From JAHCIE01 sp034431435 (GTDB lineage: Bacteria > Chloroflexota > Anaerolineae > Epilineales > JAHCIE01), in NCBI GenBank assembly GCA_034431435.1, contig DAOUDG010000053.1:1-31450 (forward strand): a stretch of DNA of 31,450 bases. Direction: 5' to 3'. The notes below the pieces were generated by a model. That model did not search any database and was not told the origin of the DNA. It saw only the letters and a program-made list of their open reading frames with translations. The first letter of the stretch is position 1. Each line of letters opens with the position of its first letter. The position numbers were made by a program, and so were the translations under genes. Below, piece by piece: positions 12,946 to 21,495 of the stretch.

Positions 12946-14964
12946 CTACTCCTCTAGCAGGCGGCGCAGGCCCGCCTCGTCCAGGGTGGCGACGCCAAGA
13001 TGGCGCGCCTTGTCGAGCTTGCTGCCCGCGTCCTCGCCGACGACCACGTAGTCGGTCTTGCGGGTGACCGAGTCGGTGACGCGGCCTCCCTGGGCCTCGA
13101 TGAGGCCCCTGGCGTCGTCGCGGGTCAGGCCGGGCAGGCGGCCCGTCAGCACGAAGGCCTTGCCCGCCAGTCGCCCGTCGCGGGGTGCAGCAACCACCGC
13201 CTCAGCGGTGCGGACGCCGGCCTCTTTCAGCCGCCGAATCACCTCCTGATTGTGGGCGCTGGCGGCGAACTCGACGACGCTCTCGGCAATCTGAGGCCCG
13301 AAACCGGGGATGCTCTGGATATCGGCGGGGCTGGCGGCCATCAGGGCATCCAGGGAGCCGAAGCGCCGCGCCAGCCCCTCGGCGACGGTGCTGCCCACGT
13401 GGCGGATGCCCAGGGCGAAAATGAGCCGCGCCAGGGGCCGGTCCTTGCTGTCCTCGATGGACTGCAAGAGATTGTCGACCTTCTTCTCGCCGTAGCCTTC
13501 CAGAGCCAGCAGGTCGTCGCGGCGCTCTTTGAGATGGTAGATGCCGGCGAGATCGCGCAACAGCCCGACCTCGCACAGTTGGGCGGCGACCTTCTCGCCG
13601 AAGCCGATAATGTCCATCGTGCCGCGCCCCGCGAAGTGCTCCACGTGGCGCACCAGTTGGGCAGGGCAGGCAGCGTTGACGCAGAAATAGGCCACCTCGC
13701 CGTCGGGGCGAACGACCGGCTCGCCGCACGAGGGGCAGACGGTCGGCATGGCCCACGGCACGGCGTCGGGCGGGCGCAGTTCGGGCACGGGCCGCAGCAC
13801 CTGGGGAATCACGTCACCGGCGCGCTTGAGAACCACGGTATCGCCCTCGCGCAGGTCGCGCTCGGCGATGTAGTCGGCGTTGTGCAGGGTGGCCTGGCTG
13901 ACGGTCACGCCGCCCACCCGCACCGGGTCCATCAGGGCCTGGGGGGTCAGAACGCCGGTGCGCCCGACGTTGACGGCGATGTGGCGCAGGACAGTCACGG
14001 CCTCCTGCGGGGCAGGCTTGAAGGCGATGGCCGAGCGTGGGGCATTGCCGACGACGCCAAGCTCCTCGACGAGGGCAAAGGAGTTGACCTTGAGGACGAT
14101 ACCATCGGCGTCGTAGTTGAGGGTAGGCTTGCGCGCCAGCCAATCGAGACTGTACTCGATGGCCTCATCCAGGCTATGGGTGAGGCGGCTGTCGGCGTTG
14201 ACGGGGAAGCCCAGGCTCTTGAGGTAGGTGAGGGCTTCCCACTGACTGCGTAGCGTGTCCGGCCCGACAATGACGGCGTAGGTGTACAGAGTCATGGGAC
14301 GGGTGGCGGTAATGCGCGGGTCTAGCTGGCGCAGCGCGCCGGCGGCCGTGTTGCGCGGGTTGGCGTAGGGTTCCAGGCCGTCGGCCACGCGCTGCTCGTT
14401 CAGGCGGGCGAAGGCGTCGTGGAGCATCATGATCTCACCCCGCACGACCAGGCGCGGCGGCGGGGCCGGGCCGTCGTCGGTGAGGGGGATGCGCAGCGGC
14501 ACGCTGGGTACGGTGCGCAGGTTGGCCGTCACGTCCTCACCCTCGATGCCGTCGCCGCGCGTCGCGCCCAGGCTGAACAGGCCATCGGTGTAGTGCAGGA
14601 CCACTGTCAGGCCATCCATCTTCGGCTCGACGACGAACTCGGTGGGCGTATCACCCAGCAGGCGGCGCATGCGCTCGCCCCAGGCGCGCACCTCGTCAGC
14701 GGAGAAGGCGTTGTCCAGGGATAGCATGGCCGCCGGGTGGCGCACCTTGCGGAAGCCACTGACGGGGGGGCCGCCGGTGCGCTGGGTGGGCGAGTCGGGC
14801 GTGACCAGCTCAGGATGTACTGCCTCTAGATCGCGCAGCTCGCGGTACAGGGAGTCGTAGGCGGCGTCGCTGATGACCGGCGCGTCGAGGACGTAGTAGC
14901 GGTAGGCGTAGTAGGCGAGTTGGCGGCGCAGCTCGGCCGCACGCGGGGCAAGCTCAGCAGACAC
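12946..14964 (-). CDS. ligA: NAD-dependent DNA ligase LigA
   Basis: The 672-residue protein has the full LigA layout: NAD-binding Ia domain (YYVLDAPVISDAAYDSLYRE), nucleotidyltransferase domain with the active lysine K115 in VEPKMDGL, OB fold, and a four-cysteine zinc finger (CPSCGEPVV and FCVNAACPAQ). Helix-hairpin-helix repeats (including FGSLDALMAASPADIQSIPGFG, about 540-562) and a C-terminal BRCT domain (from about residue 595, GKAFVLTGRLPG) follow. It seals nicks in Okazaki fragments and repair patches using NAD+. The start codon is GTG at 14964, with GAGGA upstream. An ATG a few bases earlier is out of frame and hits a stop. It heads an operon with the two LysM-protease genes, an association with no obvious functional link. 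Confidence 0.96.
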   Translation of the reverse strand: MSAELAPRAAELRRQLAYYAYRYYVLDAPVISDAAYDSLYRELRDLEAVHPELVTPDSPTQRTGGPPVSGFRKVRHPAAMLSLDNAFSADEVRAWGERMRRLLGDTPTEFVVEPKMDGLTVVLHYTDGLFSLGATRGDGIEGEDVTANLRTVPSVPLRIPLTDDGPAPPPRLVVRGEIMMLHDAFARLNEQRVADGLEPYANPRNTAAGALRQLDPRITATRPMTLYTYAVIVGPDTLRSQWEALTYLKSLGFPVNADSRLTHSLDEAIEYSLDWLARKPTLNYDADGIVLKVNSFALVEELGVVGNAPRSAIAFKPAPQEAVTVLRHIAVNVGRTGVLTPQALMDPVRVGGVTVSQATLHNADYIAERDLREGDTVVLKRAGDVIPQVLRPVPELRPPDAVPWAMPTVCPSCGEPVVRPDGEVAYFCVNAACPAQLVRHVEHFAGRGTMDIIGFGEKVAAQLCEVGLLRDLAGIYHLKERRDDLLALEGYGEKKVDNLLQSIEDSKDRPLARLIFALGIRHVGSTVAEGLARRFGSLDALMAASPADIQSIPGFGPQIAESVVEFAASAHNQEVIRRLKEAGVRTAEAVVAAPRDGRLAGKAFVLTGRLPGLTRDDARGLIEAQGGRVTDSVTRKTDYVVVGEDAGSKLDKARHLGVATLDEAGLRRLLEE

Positions 14965-14994
14965 GGGCCATCCTCATCGTGGTCGTCTAGGTCA

Positions 14995-15023
14995 ATTGTA
15001 TCACACTCGGCGGGCGACGGGAA
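14995..15023 (-). promoter_or_regulatory. Possible ligA promoter
   Basis: Minus strand: TTCCCG (15023-15018), 17 bp, TACAAT (15000-14995). The -10 is 5 of 6 and the -35 weak. It lies in the 64-bp gap between the DnaJ-like gene and ligA and gives a leader of ~24 nt with the Shine-Dalgarno inside. Confidence 0.35.
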
Positions 15024-15028
15024 GAGGT

Positions 15029-15751
15029 CTAGCGGGAGGGGCGGCCGAGGATGTAGGCGATGGAGCCGATGACACCCGCGCCGATGGCGGCCAGGAAGAT
15101 CAGGGTCAGACTGAGGGCGGCGGTTGGGTCGAGGCGGGCAAAGGCGTCGGTGATGCTTACGCCGACATCACTGCGCCAGGCGACGAGGCTCGGCGTCTGC
15201 ACGAGATACAGGAGGATGGCGGCGGCGACCAGGCATACTGCCAGCGCCGTCAGCAGGGGACCGGCGGCCGTCTCGGCCTGGGGCGGCGGCGGGGCAAAGG
15301 CCAACGGGGCGGGGCGGGCGAAGTCGCCGAAGAGGGCGCGCAGGGTGGCGGCGTGGTCGGCGTGGACCTGCCACACCTGGCGGCGGGCGTCCCAGCGCCG
15401 GGCCTCGGCGGGGACGAGCGTCTCCAGCAGGGCGACGACATGGTAGGCGTCGGCGGCGGGACCGAGGCGGAAGGTGTACCACTCGCCTTCCAGGGCCAGG
15501 CCATCGAGGTGGGTGGCGGCGCGCTGCTCTTGGGCGCGCTGGGCATCGTAGGCGGCGCGGCGGGCCGGGTCGCGCAGCACGGCGTAGGCCTCGTTGAGGG
15601 CCTGGGTGCGGGCGTGGGCGTCGGGGGCCGCGTTGAGGTCGGGGTGGGTGAGTCGCGCCAGCTGGCGGTAGGCCGCCTCGATGACGACCGCCTCGGCCGT
15701 CGGCGCGACCTGGAGGGCGGCGTAGTGGTCCGGCAGGCGCTGGGGAGACAT
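15029..15751 (-). CDS. J-domain (DnaJ-like) membrane protein
   Basis: The 240-residue protein begins with a J domain (residues ~8-70) containing the HPD motif (36-38) in LARLTHPDLN, followed by LNEAYAVLRDPARRAAYD. There is no Gly/Phe region or zinc domain, so it is not canonical DnaJ. The C-terminal third has two membrane helices, around LLTALAVCLVAAAILLYLV and LTLIFLAAIGAGVIGSIA. It probably recruits DnaK to the membrane, but the client is unknown. ATG 15751 is chosen because the J domain starts there. An upstream extension to 15787 would cross the TATAAT box. No Shine-Dalgarno is present, and the -10 lies 6 nt before the ATG. Confidence 0.82.
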   Translation of the reverse strand: MSPQRLPDHYAALQVAPTAEAVVIEAAYRQLARLTHPDLNAAPDAHARTQALNEAYAVLRDPARRAAYDAQRAQEQRAATHLDGLALEGEWYTFRLGPAADAYHVVALLETLVPAEARRWDARRQVWQVHADHAATLRALFGDFARPAPLAFAPPPPQAETAAGPLLTALAVCLVAAAILLYLVQTPSLVAWRSDVGVSITDAFARLDPTAALSLTLIFLAAIGAGVIGSIAYILGRPSR

Positions 15752-15757
15752 GCGGGT

Positions 15758-15786
15758 ATTATACACCGACCAGCAACGGCGGACCA
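15758..15786 (-). promoter_or_regulatory. Promoter of the J-domain gene, -10 box 6 nt before ATG
   Basis: TATAAT (15763-15758, minus strand) is followed by ACCCGC and then ATG. At 17-bp spacing the -35 is a weak TGGTCC (15786-15781). A start 6-7 nt past the -10 would be at the ATG itself, so the message is probably leaderless. Confidence 0.5.
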
Positions 15787-15794
15787 CCGACCAC
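15782..15794 (+). repeat. GACCACC short repeat, copy upstream of the J-domain gene
   Basis: GACCACCGACCAC, 13 nt, is identical to a stretch in the gyrA tail coding strand (16110-16098), and a related 14-mer lies after livF (23932-23945). It overlaps the -35 region of the J-domain gene. The remaining ~130 bp up to the gyrA hairpin show nothing else recognisable. Confidence 0.5.
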
Positions 15795-15926
15795 CTGGGC
15801 GCGGCTTCCCGGTGTCACCCCGACGATCGGAAGGGCTTCTGGCAGGGCAGCAAGGGCCAGGCGGCCTCGCTGCGCTCGGTATGGCGGTCGGGACACGCCG
15901 GGCCGGGGGCCGTTGGCGGGGGCGGC

Positions 15927-15947
15927 TGCGGCAGCATGGCTGCCGCA
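15927..15947 (-). terminator. 9-bp-stem palindrome after gyrA
   Basis: TGCGGCAGC (15927-15935), spacer ATG, GCTGCCGCA (15939-15947). It begins 11 nt past the gyrA stop codon. The stem is perfect but no T-run follows. It is a likely 3'-end structure for gyrA mRNA and looks like a dispersed element, though only one copy is in this window. Confidence 0.45.
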
Positions 15948-15958
15948 TTCCACAACCG

Positions 15959-18841
15959 CTATTTCTTCTTGGGGGCGGGCCTGGCCGGGGGCGGCGACTC
16001 GCTGGGCGGCGTCTTGGGCGTGCGGCTGAGCTTGACGGCGTTGACGCTCTTGGTCGTTGTCGCCTCCGGCGAGGTCTTGGCCGTCGCCGCCTTCCTCGTG
16101 GTCGGTGGTCGGTCGTCGGTGGTCGCCTTCAGGGCGTCCAACGCCTGCTGCTCGGCCTGCTTCGCTTGCTTGGGGTTGGCGATGGACTTGACCTGCTGCG
16201 TCGCGCTCGGCTTCGTCAGCACCGCGTCCGCATCCGGCGCGGCCTTGCTGGTCGCCGCCTCGGCCGTCGCTTTCGGCTTGGCCGTGGTCGCCCGCCTCTG
16301 GCTCCCCTCGTCTACGGGGGGAGGGGGGGAGGTAGTTGCCTTCGCCCCGGCCGCGCTCGCCTGCCCGTTGGTCGGGGCCTCGGCGGCGGTCTTCTCCTCC
16401 GATAAGCGCGGCGTCAGATTCGTGACTGACGCTACCACGTCGCTCTTCTTCAGAGTCATTACCTTCGAGCCACGGGTCGGGCGACCTGCCTGCTTGACGC
16501 CCTTGATCTCGGTGCGCATGACCACGCCGTCGCGGGAGATGATGGCGATCTCGTCGTCGGGGTTGACGATGAGACCCGCCACGATGGGGCCAGTCTCCGC
16601 CAGCTTGTTGACGTCCAGGGTGCGCACGCCGCCGGTGGCGCGGCCCTTGGTCGGGTATTCGGCGATGGGGGTACGCTTGGCGTAGCCGTCGCGGGTGACG
16701 ATGAGCAGCTCATGATCGGGGCGAGCAATCGCCATGCAGGCGATCTCGTCCTTGCTATCGATGCGCATGGCGTTGACGCCGGCCGCCGTGCGGCCCATCG
16801 GTCGCACCTCATCCTCGCTGAAGCGCAGCGCCTGGCCATTGGCGCTGATCATCAGGATATCCTGTGTCCCGTCGGTCAGACGCACCCAGCCGAGAGCATC
16901 GCCGTCCTCCAGGGTCAGGGCGATGATGCCGCTGGGGCGCACCGCCTCGAACTCGCTGAGTTGGGTACGCTTGATCTTGCCCTTGCGGGTCGCCATGACC
17001 AGGTAGTGCGCGCCATTCTGGCTGGGCACGGACAGCATGGCCGTCACCGCCTCACCCTTGTCGAGGCCGATAAAGTTGACCAGGGGCATGCCCTTAGCAG
17101 TGCGGTCGGCCTCCGGCAGCAGGTGGGTCTTGATCTGGAAGACGCGGCCCTTGTCGGTGAAGAACAGAACATTGTCGTGGGTGTTAGCCAGGCGCATGTC
17201 CTGAACGACATCCTCCTCGCGGGTCACCATGCCGGTAATGCCGCGGCCGCCGCGGCGTTGGGTGCGGTAGGCATCGGCGGCGACGCGCTTGATGTAGCCG
17301 CGCTGGGTCAGGCTGATCAGCACATCCTGGTTGGGTATCAGGTCTTCGTCGGAGAAGTTCTCGCCCTCTTCGGCCAGGATGCGGGTGCGGCGGGCGTCGC
17401 CGTAGCGTTGCTTCAGGTCCTTCAGGTCGTTGCGGATGAGTTGGAGAACCTTGCGCGGGTTGCGCAGCAGGTCTTCCAGGTAGCCGATGAGTTGGATGAC
17501 TTCCTTGTATTCGTCCTCGATCTTCTTGCGCTCGAGGGCAGCCAGCCGGCCCAGCTGCATGTCGAGGATAGCCGTCGCCTGGATGTCGGTGAGCTTGAAG
17601 CGCTTGACGAGGTTCTGGCGGGCCGTATCGCGCGTCTGGGACTTGCGAATGATGGCGATGACCTCATCCAGGTATTCCAGGGCGATGCGCAGACCTTCGA
17701 GGATGTGGGCGCGGGCGCGGGCGCGCTCCAGGTCGTATTCGGTGCGGCGGCGAATGACCTCGCGGCGGTGCTCGATCCACAGCTCCAGGGCGCGCTTGAG
17801 GGGCAGCACTTTCGGCTCGCCGTTCACCAGGGCCAGCATATTGACGCCGAACGTTCCCTGCAACTGGGTGTGCTTGAGCAGCTGATTGAGGGTCGTCTTG
17901 GGGTTCGCGCCGCGCTTCAGCTCGATGACGACGCTCATGCCACGGCGGTCGGACTCGTCGCGCAGGTCGGAGATGGTGTCGATCTTGCGATTGCGGACCA
18001 GCTCCGCGATGCGCTCGATGAGGGTGGCCTTGTTGACCTGGTAGGGCAGCTCGGTGATGACGATACGCTGGCGGTTGCCCTTGATGTCCTCGATGTGGGC
18101 TTTGGCGCGCATGACAACACGCCCGCGCCCCGTCGCGTAGGCGTTGCGGATACCCTCGATGCCCAGGATCGTGGCGCCGGTGGGGAAGTCCGGGCCGTGG
18201 ACGAATTTCAGGAGGTCGTCCACGTTGACATCCTCGATACGCTCCCAGTTGTCGATGAGGTAGATGCAGGCGTCGGCAATCTCGTTGAGGTTGTGGGGCG
18301 GGATGTTGGTCGCCATGCCGACGGCGATGCCCGCCGTGCCGTTGAGCAGCAGGTTGGGTAGGTTGGCGGGCAGGACGCTGGGCTGCTTCAGGGTCTCGTC
18401 AAAGTTGGGGTAGAAGTCGACGGTATTCTTGCCAATGTCGGCCACCATCTCCTCGGCGATGCGGGCCAGGCGGGCCTCGGTGTAGCGCATGGCGGCCGGC
18501 GGGTCGCCGTCGACGCTGCCGAAGTTACCCTGGCCGTCGACCAGGAGATAGCGCATGGAGAAGTCCTGCGCCAGACGCACCATCGCATCGTAGACCGCGC
18601 TGTCGCCGTGGGGGTGGTACTTGCCGAGGACCTCGCCGACGATACGCGCGCTCTTCTTGTGGGGCCGGTCGTAGCGGAGGCCCATGTCGAACATGGCGTA
18701 TAGGATGCGCCGCTGGACGGGCTTGAGGCCGTCGCGCACATCCGGCAAGGCGCGAGCGGTGATCACGCTCATGGCGTAGTCGAGATACGCGCCCTTCATC
18801 TCGTCTTCAATATCGACTGGACGAACGATGCCGATTTCCAT
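15959..18841 (-). CDS. gyrA: DNA gyrase subunit A with long C-terminal extension
   Basis: The 960-residue protein starts MEIGIVRPVDIEDEMKGAY. The winged-helix/QRDR region reads HPHGDSAVYDAMV, with S81 and D85 (E. coli S83, D87 positions) in the usual quinolone-sensitive form. The active-site tyrosine is Y120 in AAMRYTEARL. The GyrA box QRRGGRG (near residue 528) opens the beta-pinwheel C-terminal domain and marks gyrase rather than topoisomerase IV. After residue ~813 a 147-residue tail rich in Ala, Thr, Lys and Pro replaces the usual short acidic end. ATG 18841 has GAGGGGG upstream. A 65-residue in-frame extension to 19036 spans the TATAAT box and was rejected. gyrB is not in the window. Confidence 0.96.
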   Translation of the reverse strand: MEIGIVRPVDIEDEMKGAYLDYAMSVITARALPDVRDGLKPVQRRILYAMFDMGLRYDRPHKKSARIVGEVLGKYHPHGDSAVYDAMVRLAQDFSMRYLLVDGQGNFGSVDGDPPAAMRYTEARLARIAEEMVADIGKNTVDFYPNFDETLKQPSVLPANLPNLLLNGTAGIAVGMATNIPPHNLNEIADACIYLIDNWERIEDVNVDDLLKFVHGPDFPTGATILGIEGIRNAYATGRGRVVMRAKAHIEDIKGNRQRIVITELPYQVNKATLIERIAELVRNRKIDTISDLRDESDRRGMSVVIELKRGANPKTTLNQLLKHTQLQGTFGVNMLALVNGEPKVLPLKRALELWIEHRREVIRRRTEYDLERARARAHILEGLRIALEYLDEVIAIIRKSQTRDTARQNLVKRFKLTDIQATAILDMQLGRLAALERKKIEDEYKEVIQLIGYLEDLLRNPRKVLQLIRNDLKDLKQRYGDARRTRILAEEGENFSDEDLIPNQDVLISLTQRGYIKRVAADAYRTQRRGGRGITGMVTREEDVVQDMRLANTHDNVLFFTDKGRVFQIKTHLLPEADRTAKGMPLVNFIGLDKGEAVTAMLSVPSQNGAHYLVMATRKGKIKRTQLSEFEAVRPSGIIALTLEDGDALGWVRLTDGTQDILMISANGQALRFSEDEVRPMGRTAAGVNAMRIDSKDEIACMAIARPDHELLIVTRDGYAKRTPIAEYPTKGRATGGVRTLDVNKLAETGPIVAGLIVNPDDEIAIISRDGVVMRTEIKGVKQAGRPTRGSKVMTLKKSDVVASVTNLTPRLSEEKTAAEAPTNGQASAAGAKATTSPPPPVDEGSQRRATTAKPKATAEAATSKAAPDADAVLTKPSATQQVKSIANPKQAKQAEQQALDALKATTDDRPPTTRKAATAKTSPEATTTKSVNAVKLSRTPKTPPSESPPPARPAPKKK
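16098..16126 (-). repeat. GACCACC repeat cluster inside the gyrA tail
   Basis: The coding strand repeats GACCACC/GACGACC units over ~29 bp, encoding ATTDDRPPTT. It contains the 13-mer found at 15782-15794 and, at 16117-16104, a 14-mer identical to 23932-23945. About 190 bp away (16302-16323) another inverted low-complexity element, CTCCCC...GGGGAG, also lies inside the tail coding sequence. Confidence 0.6.
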
Positions 18842-18884
18842 GTAACGACCCCCTCGCGTCATACCTAGCACATTTGAACGGCTC

Positions 18885-18914
18885 ATTATACCACGAACCG
18901 CCGCCAGAAGCCAG
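18885..18914 (-). promoter_or_regulatory. gyrA promoter
   Basis: TATAAT at 18890-18885 on the minus strand with a weak CTGGCT (18914-18909) at 18-bp spacing. The start would be near 18878, leaving a leader of ~37 nt that holds the Shine-Dalgarno GAGGGGG. Confidence 0.5.
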
Positions 18915-19018
18915 TTGATGGAGCCGGCGCGCCGTCTCCCACGGATGCCGCCCACACCGGAACTGCGCGCTGCGTCCCAAGCGGGTGGAGACATCTTCTC
19001 GTTCTGTTGAGTCCTCTT

Positions 19019-19049
19019 TTCACACATCGACGCCATGTTATCTTATGAT
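19019..19049 (+). promoter_or_regulatory. Possible promoter of the liv operon
   Basis: TTCACA (19019-19024, 5 of 6), 19 bp, TATGAT (19044-19049, 5 of 6) in the gyrA-livJ divergent gap. The spacing is long. It would give a leader of ~120 nt. No other better candidate was seen in this 337-bp gap. Confidence 0.35.
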
Positions 19050-19178
19050 GAGGGTTACATTGCCGTTCCACATACTACCCCGACCCATCCGGTACGACAG
19101 AGCCAACAGCTTGTGACCGTGTGCGTGGGGGTAGTGCGTTTCGTGACCATCTATCACATACCTCGAGGAGGAGGCGCC

Positions 19179-20471
19179 ATGCGCAAGATCGCTGTGTTGG
19201 GTCTGGTTCTGCTGGTGGTGAGCCTGCTGATGGTGGCGTGTGGAGGTGCGCCGGCGTCGACCGCTACCCAGCCAGGGGCGGCGGCCAAGGCGGGTGGGGA
19301 GAAGACGGCTACCATCGGCTTCACGACATCGCAGACCGGAAGCCTGAATGTGGAGTCGGTACGCCAGACGAATGGCCTCAACCTGTGGGTGGAGCAGGTG
19401 AACGCGAAGGGCGGCATCAAGCTCGCCGACGGGACAACCGTCAAGTTCGCGACGAAATCCTACGACGACGAGAGTAAGAAGGACCGCGTCCAGGAGCTGT
19501 ATACCAAGCTCATCAACGACGACAAGGCCGACTTTCTCATCAGCCCCTATAGCTCGGGTCTGGCAGATGCCGTGGCGGTGGTGGCTGAGCAATACAGCCG
19601 CCCGATGATCACCGCGGGGGCCGCCTCGGACTCGACCCACGAGAAGGGCTACAGCCTGGTGTATCAGGCCTACACGCCGGCCAGCCGCTACCTGACGGGC
19701 GCTGTCGACTTGCTGCAGAAACTAGACCCGAACGCCAAGCGCCTCGCCATCGTCCACGAGAAGGACAAGTTCTCGACGGACGTGGTGACGGCGGCCAAGC
19801 AATACGCCGAAGGCAAGGGCCTGAACCTCGTGACGTTCGAGGGCTACGACACGGGCACGAACGACTTTGCTCCTTTCATCAACAAGATTCCAGCGAATGT
19901 TGACGCCATCATGGGCGGTGGTCACTTCGCCGATGGCAGCACCTTCGCTCGACAACTGAATGAGAAGGGCGTCAAGCCCAAGTTCCTGGCGCTGCTGGTG
20001 GCGCCGCCGGAGCCTAAGTTCGCCGAGCTGGGCGACGCCGCGCTGGGCATCATCGGCCCCAGCCAGTGGGAGCCGTTGGCGAAGTATAGCGCGGAGAGCG
20101 CGAAGTCCGCCGGCGTAGACTATTTCGGTCCGACGGTGGACGAGTTCGTCAAGGCGTATCAGGCGAAGTTCAACGAGGAGCCATCGTACCACGCCGCGGG
20201 CGGCTACGCGGCGGGCCTCATCCTCCAGCGGGCCATCGAGAAGGCCGGCGCCGTGGACACGGCGAAGGTGAAGGCTGCACTGGACGCGATGGACATGATG
20301 ACGCTGTTCGGACATACCAAGTTCGACACGTCCGACAAGAAGCACGGCCTCCAGGTCGGTCACGACATGGTGTACATCCAGTGGCAGAAGGGCGCCGACG
20401 GCAAGATGACGAAGCAGGTGGTATGGCCGACCGAGGGTAAGTCTACCGACGCCAAGTATCCAGCGCGGTAG
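19179..20471 (+). CDS. livJ: Branched-chain amino-acid-type ABC transporter substrate-binding lipoprotein
   Basis: The 430-residue protein has a lipoprotein signal peptide ending MVAC (Cys21), followed by a Thr/Ala/Gly linker. A type I periplasmic-binding fold of the LivJ/Leu-Ile-Val family follows: TIGFTTSQTGSLNVESVRQT, then YDDESKKDRVQELYTKLI, FLISPYSSGLADAVAVVAEQ and RPMITAGAASDST. It would be anchored to the membrane outer face and deliver substrate to LivHM. Such proteins bind branched-chain amino acids, amides, urea or aromatic compounds, so the ligand is uncertain. GAGGAGGAGG lies just before ATG 19179. It is first of five genes in order J-H-M-G-F. Confidence 0.92.
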   Translation: MRKIAVLGLVLLVVSLLMVACGGAPASTATQPGAAAKAGGEKTATIGFTTSQTGSLNVESVRQTNGLNLWVEQVNAKGGIKLADGTTVKFATKSYDDESKKDRVQELYTKLINDDKADFLISPYSSGLADAVAVVAEQYSRPMITAGAASDSTHEKGYSLVYQAYTPASRYLTGAVDLLQKLDPNAKRLAIVHEKDKFSTDVVTAAKQYAEGKGLNLVTFEGYDTGTNDFAPFINKIPANVDAIMGGGHFADGSTFARQLNEKGVKPKFLALLVAPPEPKFAELGDAALGIIGPSQWEPLAKYSAESAKSAGVDYFGPTVDEFVKAYQAKFNEEPSYHAAGGYAAGLILQRAIEKAGAVDTAKVKAALDAMDMMTLFGHTKFDTSDKKHGLQVGHDMVYIQWQKGADGKMTKQVVWPTEGKSTDAKYPAR

Positions 20472-20634
20472 GGTTGAGGGTTGGAGACCACTGTGTCATG
20501 GTGGCGCAGAGAGGGGGACGCGGACGAGCGCGGCGCACGGGGGCCAGGTCGCCTGGTGTCGCCTGTGTCGTCGGGGTTGGTCGGCGTCCCAGAGCCTCTC
20601 CCGCGCAGCTAACCCGTCGGCGTAAGGAGGCTCC
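20472..20634 (+). other. Gap between livJ and livH with a small hairpin
   Basis: The 163-bp gap holds CCAGG-TCG-CCTGG (20544-20556), too weak to be a full terminator. Such gaps after binding-protein genes often lower expression of the permease genes relative to the binding protein. The rest shows no gene or motif I can name. Confidence 0.3.
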
Positions 20635-21495
20635 GTGCTGAATCAACTCTTGCCTTCGGTTATCGATGGATTGCTGCTGGGGTCGGTGTACGGCGTGGCT
20701 GCCATGGGCCTGACGCTCATCTGGGGTGTGATGAACGTCATCAATCTGGCCCACGGGCCGATTATGGCCCTGGGTATGTTCTGCATCTACTTCCTGTTCT
20801 CGGCCCTGGGCATGAACCCCTATGTCGGTGTGGTGGCGGCGGCCGGGCTGGGCTTCGCGCTGGGCATCGTCATCTACTATGTCGCCGTCCAGCGGGTCAT
20901 CAACGCCCCCCACCTGTCGAGCCTGCTGTCGACCTACGCCGTGAGCATGATCATCATCGGCCTGGGGACGGCCGCCTTTACCACGTCGCCGCGCAATGTA
21001 GACTTCAGCCTGGGGACGCTCACGCTGTGGACGCTCACCGTGCCGGGATCACGGGTGTTGGGCGCGCTGGCGGCCTTCCTGGTGGCGGGGTTGCTGTGGC
21101 TGTTCCTGAACAAGACGTCGCCGGGCAAGGCCATCCGCGCGGTGGCCAACAACCGGGCGGCGGCGGAACTGATGGGCATCCCTTCCAACCGGGTGCTGGC
21201 GCTGGCGTTCGGCATCGGGACGATGTTGGCGGCCATCGCGGGGGGCTTGATTGCCACGTTCTTCCCCTTTACCATCCTGAGTGGTGGCTCGTATGAGCTG
21301 AAGTCGTTCGTCATCGGTGTGTTGGGTGGGCTGGGGAACCCGTTGGGCGCGCTGGCGGCGGGCCTTATCCTGGGGCTGGTGGAGGGCGTTGGCTCGGTGT
21401 TCCTGCCGGTGAGCTGGGTGCCGGTCGTCGAGTTTCTGCTGTTCGTCCTCGTGCTGGTCATCTGGCCCAAGGGTATCTTTGGAGCGCGCCGATGA
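20635..21495 (+). CDS. livH: Branched-chain amino-acid-type ABC permease LivH
   Basis: The 286-residue integral membrane protein has about eight hydrophobic helices and the LivH hallmark LIWGVMNVINLAHGPIMALG near residues 27-46. NKTSPGKAIRAVANNRAAAELMGI is the cytoplasmic coupling loop for the ATPases. It forms half of the transport channel with LivM. The start is GTG at 20635, with AAGGAGG 4 nt upstream. Its stop overlaps the livM start (ATGA). Length matches the family. Confidence 0.94.
   Translation: MLNQLLPSVIDGLLLGSVYGVAAMGLTLIWGVMNVINLAHGPIMALGMFCIYFLFSALGMNPYVGVVAAAGLGFALGIVIYYVAVQRVINAPHLSSLLSTYAVSMIIIGLGTAAFTTSPRNVDFSLGTLTLWTLTVPGSRVLGALAAFLVAGLLWLFLNKTSPGKAIRAVANNRAAAELMGIPSNRVLALAFGIGTMLAAIAGGLIATFFPFTILSGGSYELKSFVIGVLGGLGNPLGALAAGLILGLVEGVGSVFLPVSWVPVVEFLLFVLVLVIWPKGIFGARR

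Noticed and set aside
13000..14253. 417-codon plus-strand ORF opposite ligA
   Set aside because: It is antisense to conserved LigA domains and has no motif of its own.
16712..18361. 549-codon plus-strand ORF
   Set aside because: It is the complementary strand of gyrA; long antisense ORFs are expected at this GC content.
16200..18700. Possible quinolone resistance in GyrA
   Set aside because: S81 and D85, matching E. coli S83 and D87, are both the usual sensitive residues.
18842..19036. 65-residue N-terminal extension of GyrA
   Set aside because: It would span the TATAAT box and the good Shine-Dalgarno before ATG 18841, and the conserved GyrA N-terminus starts at that ATG.
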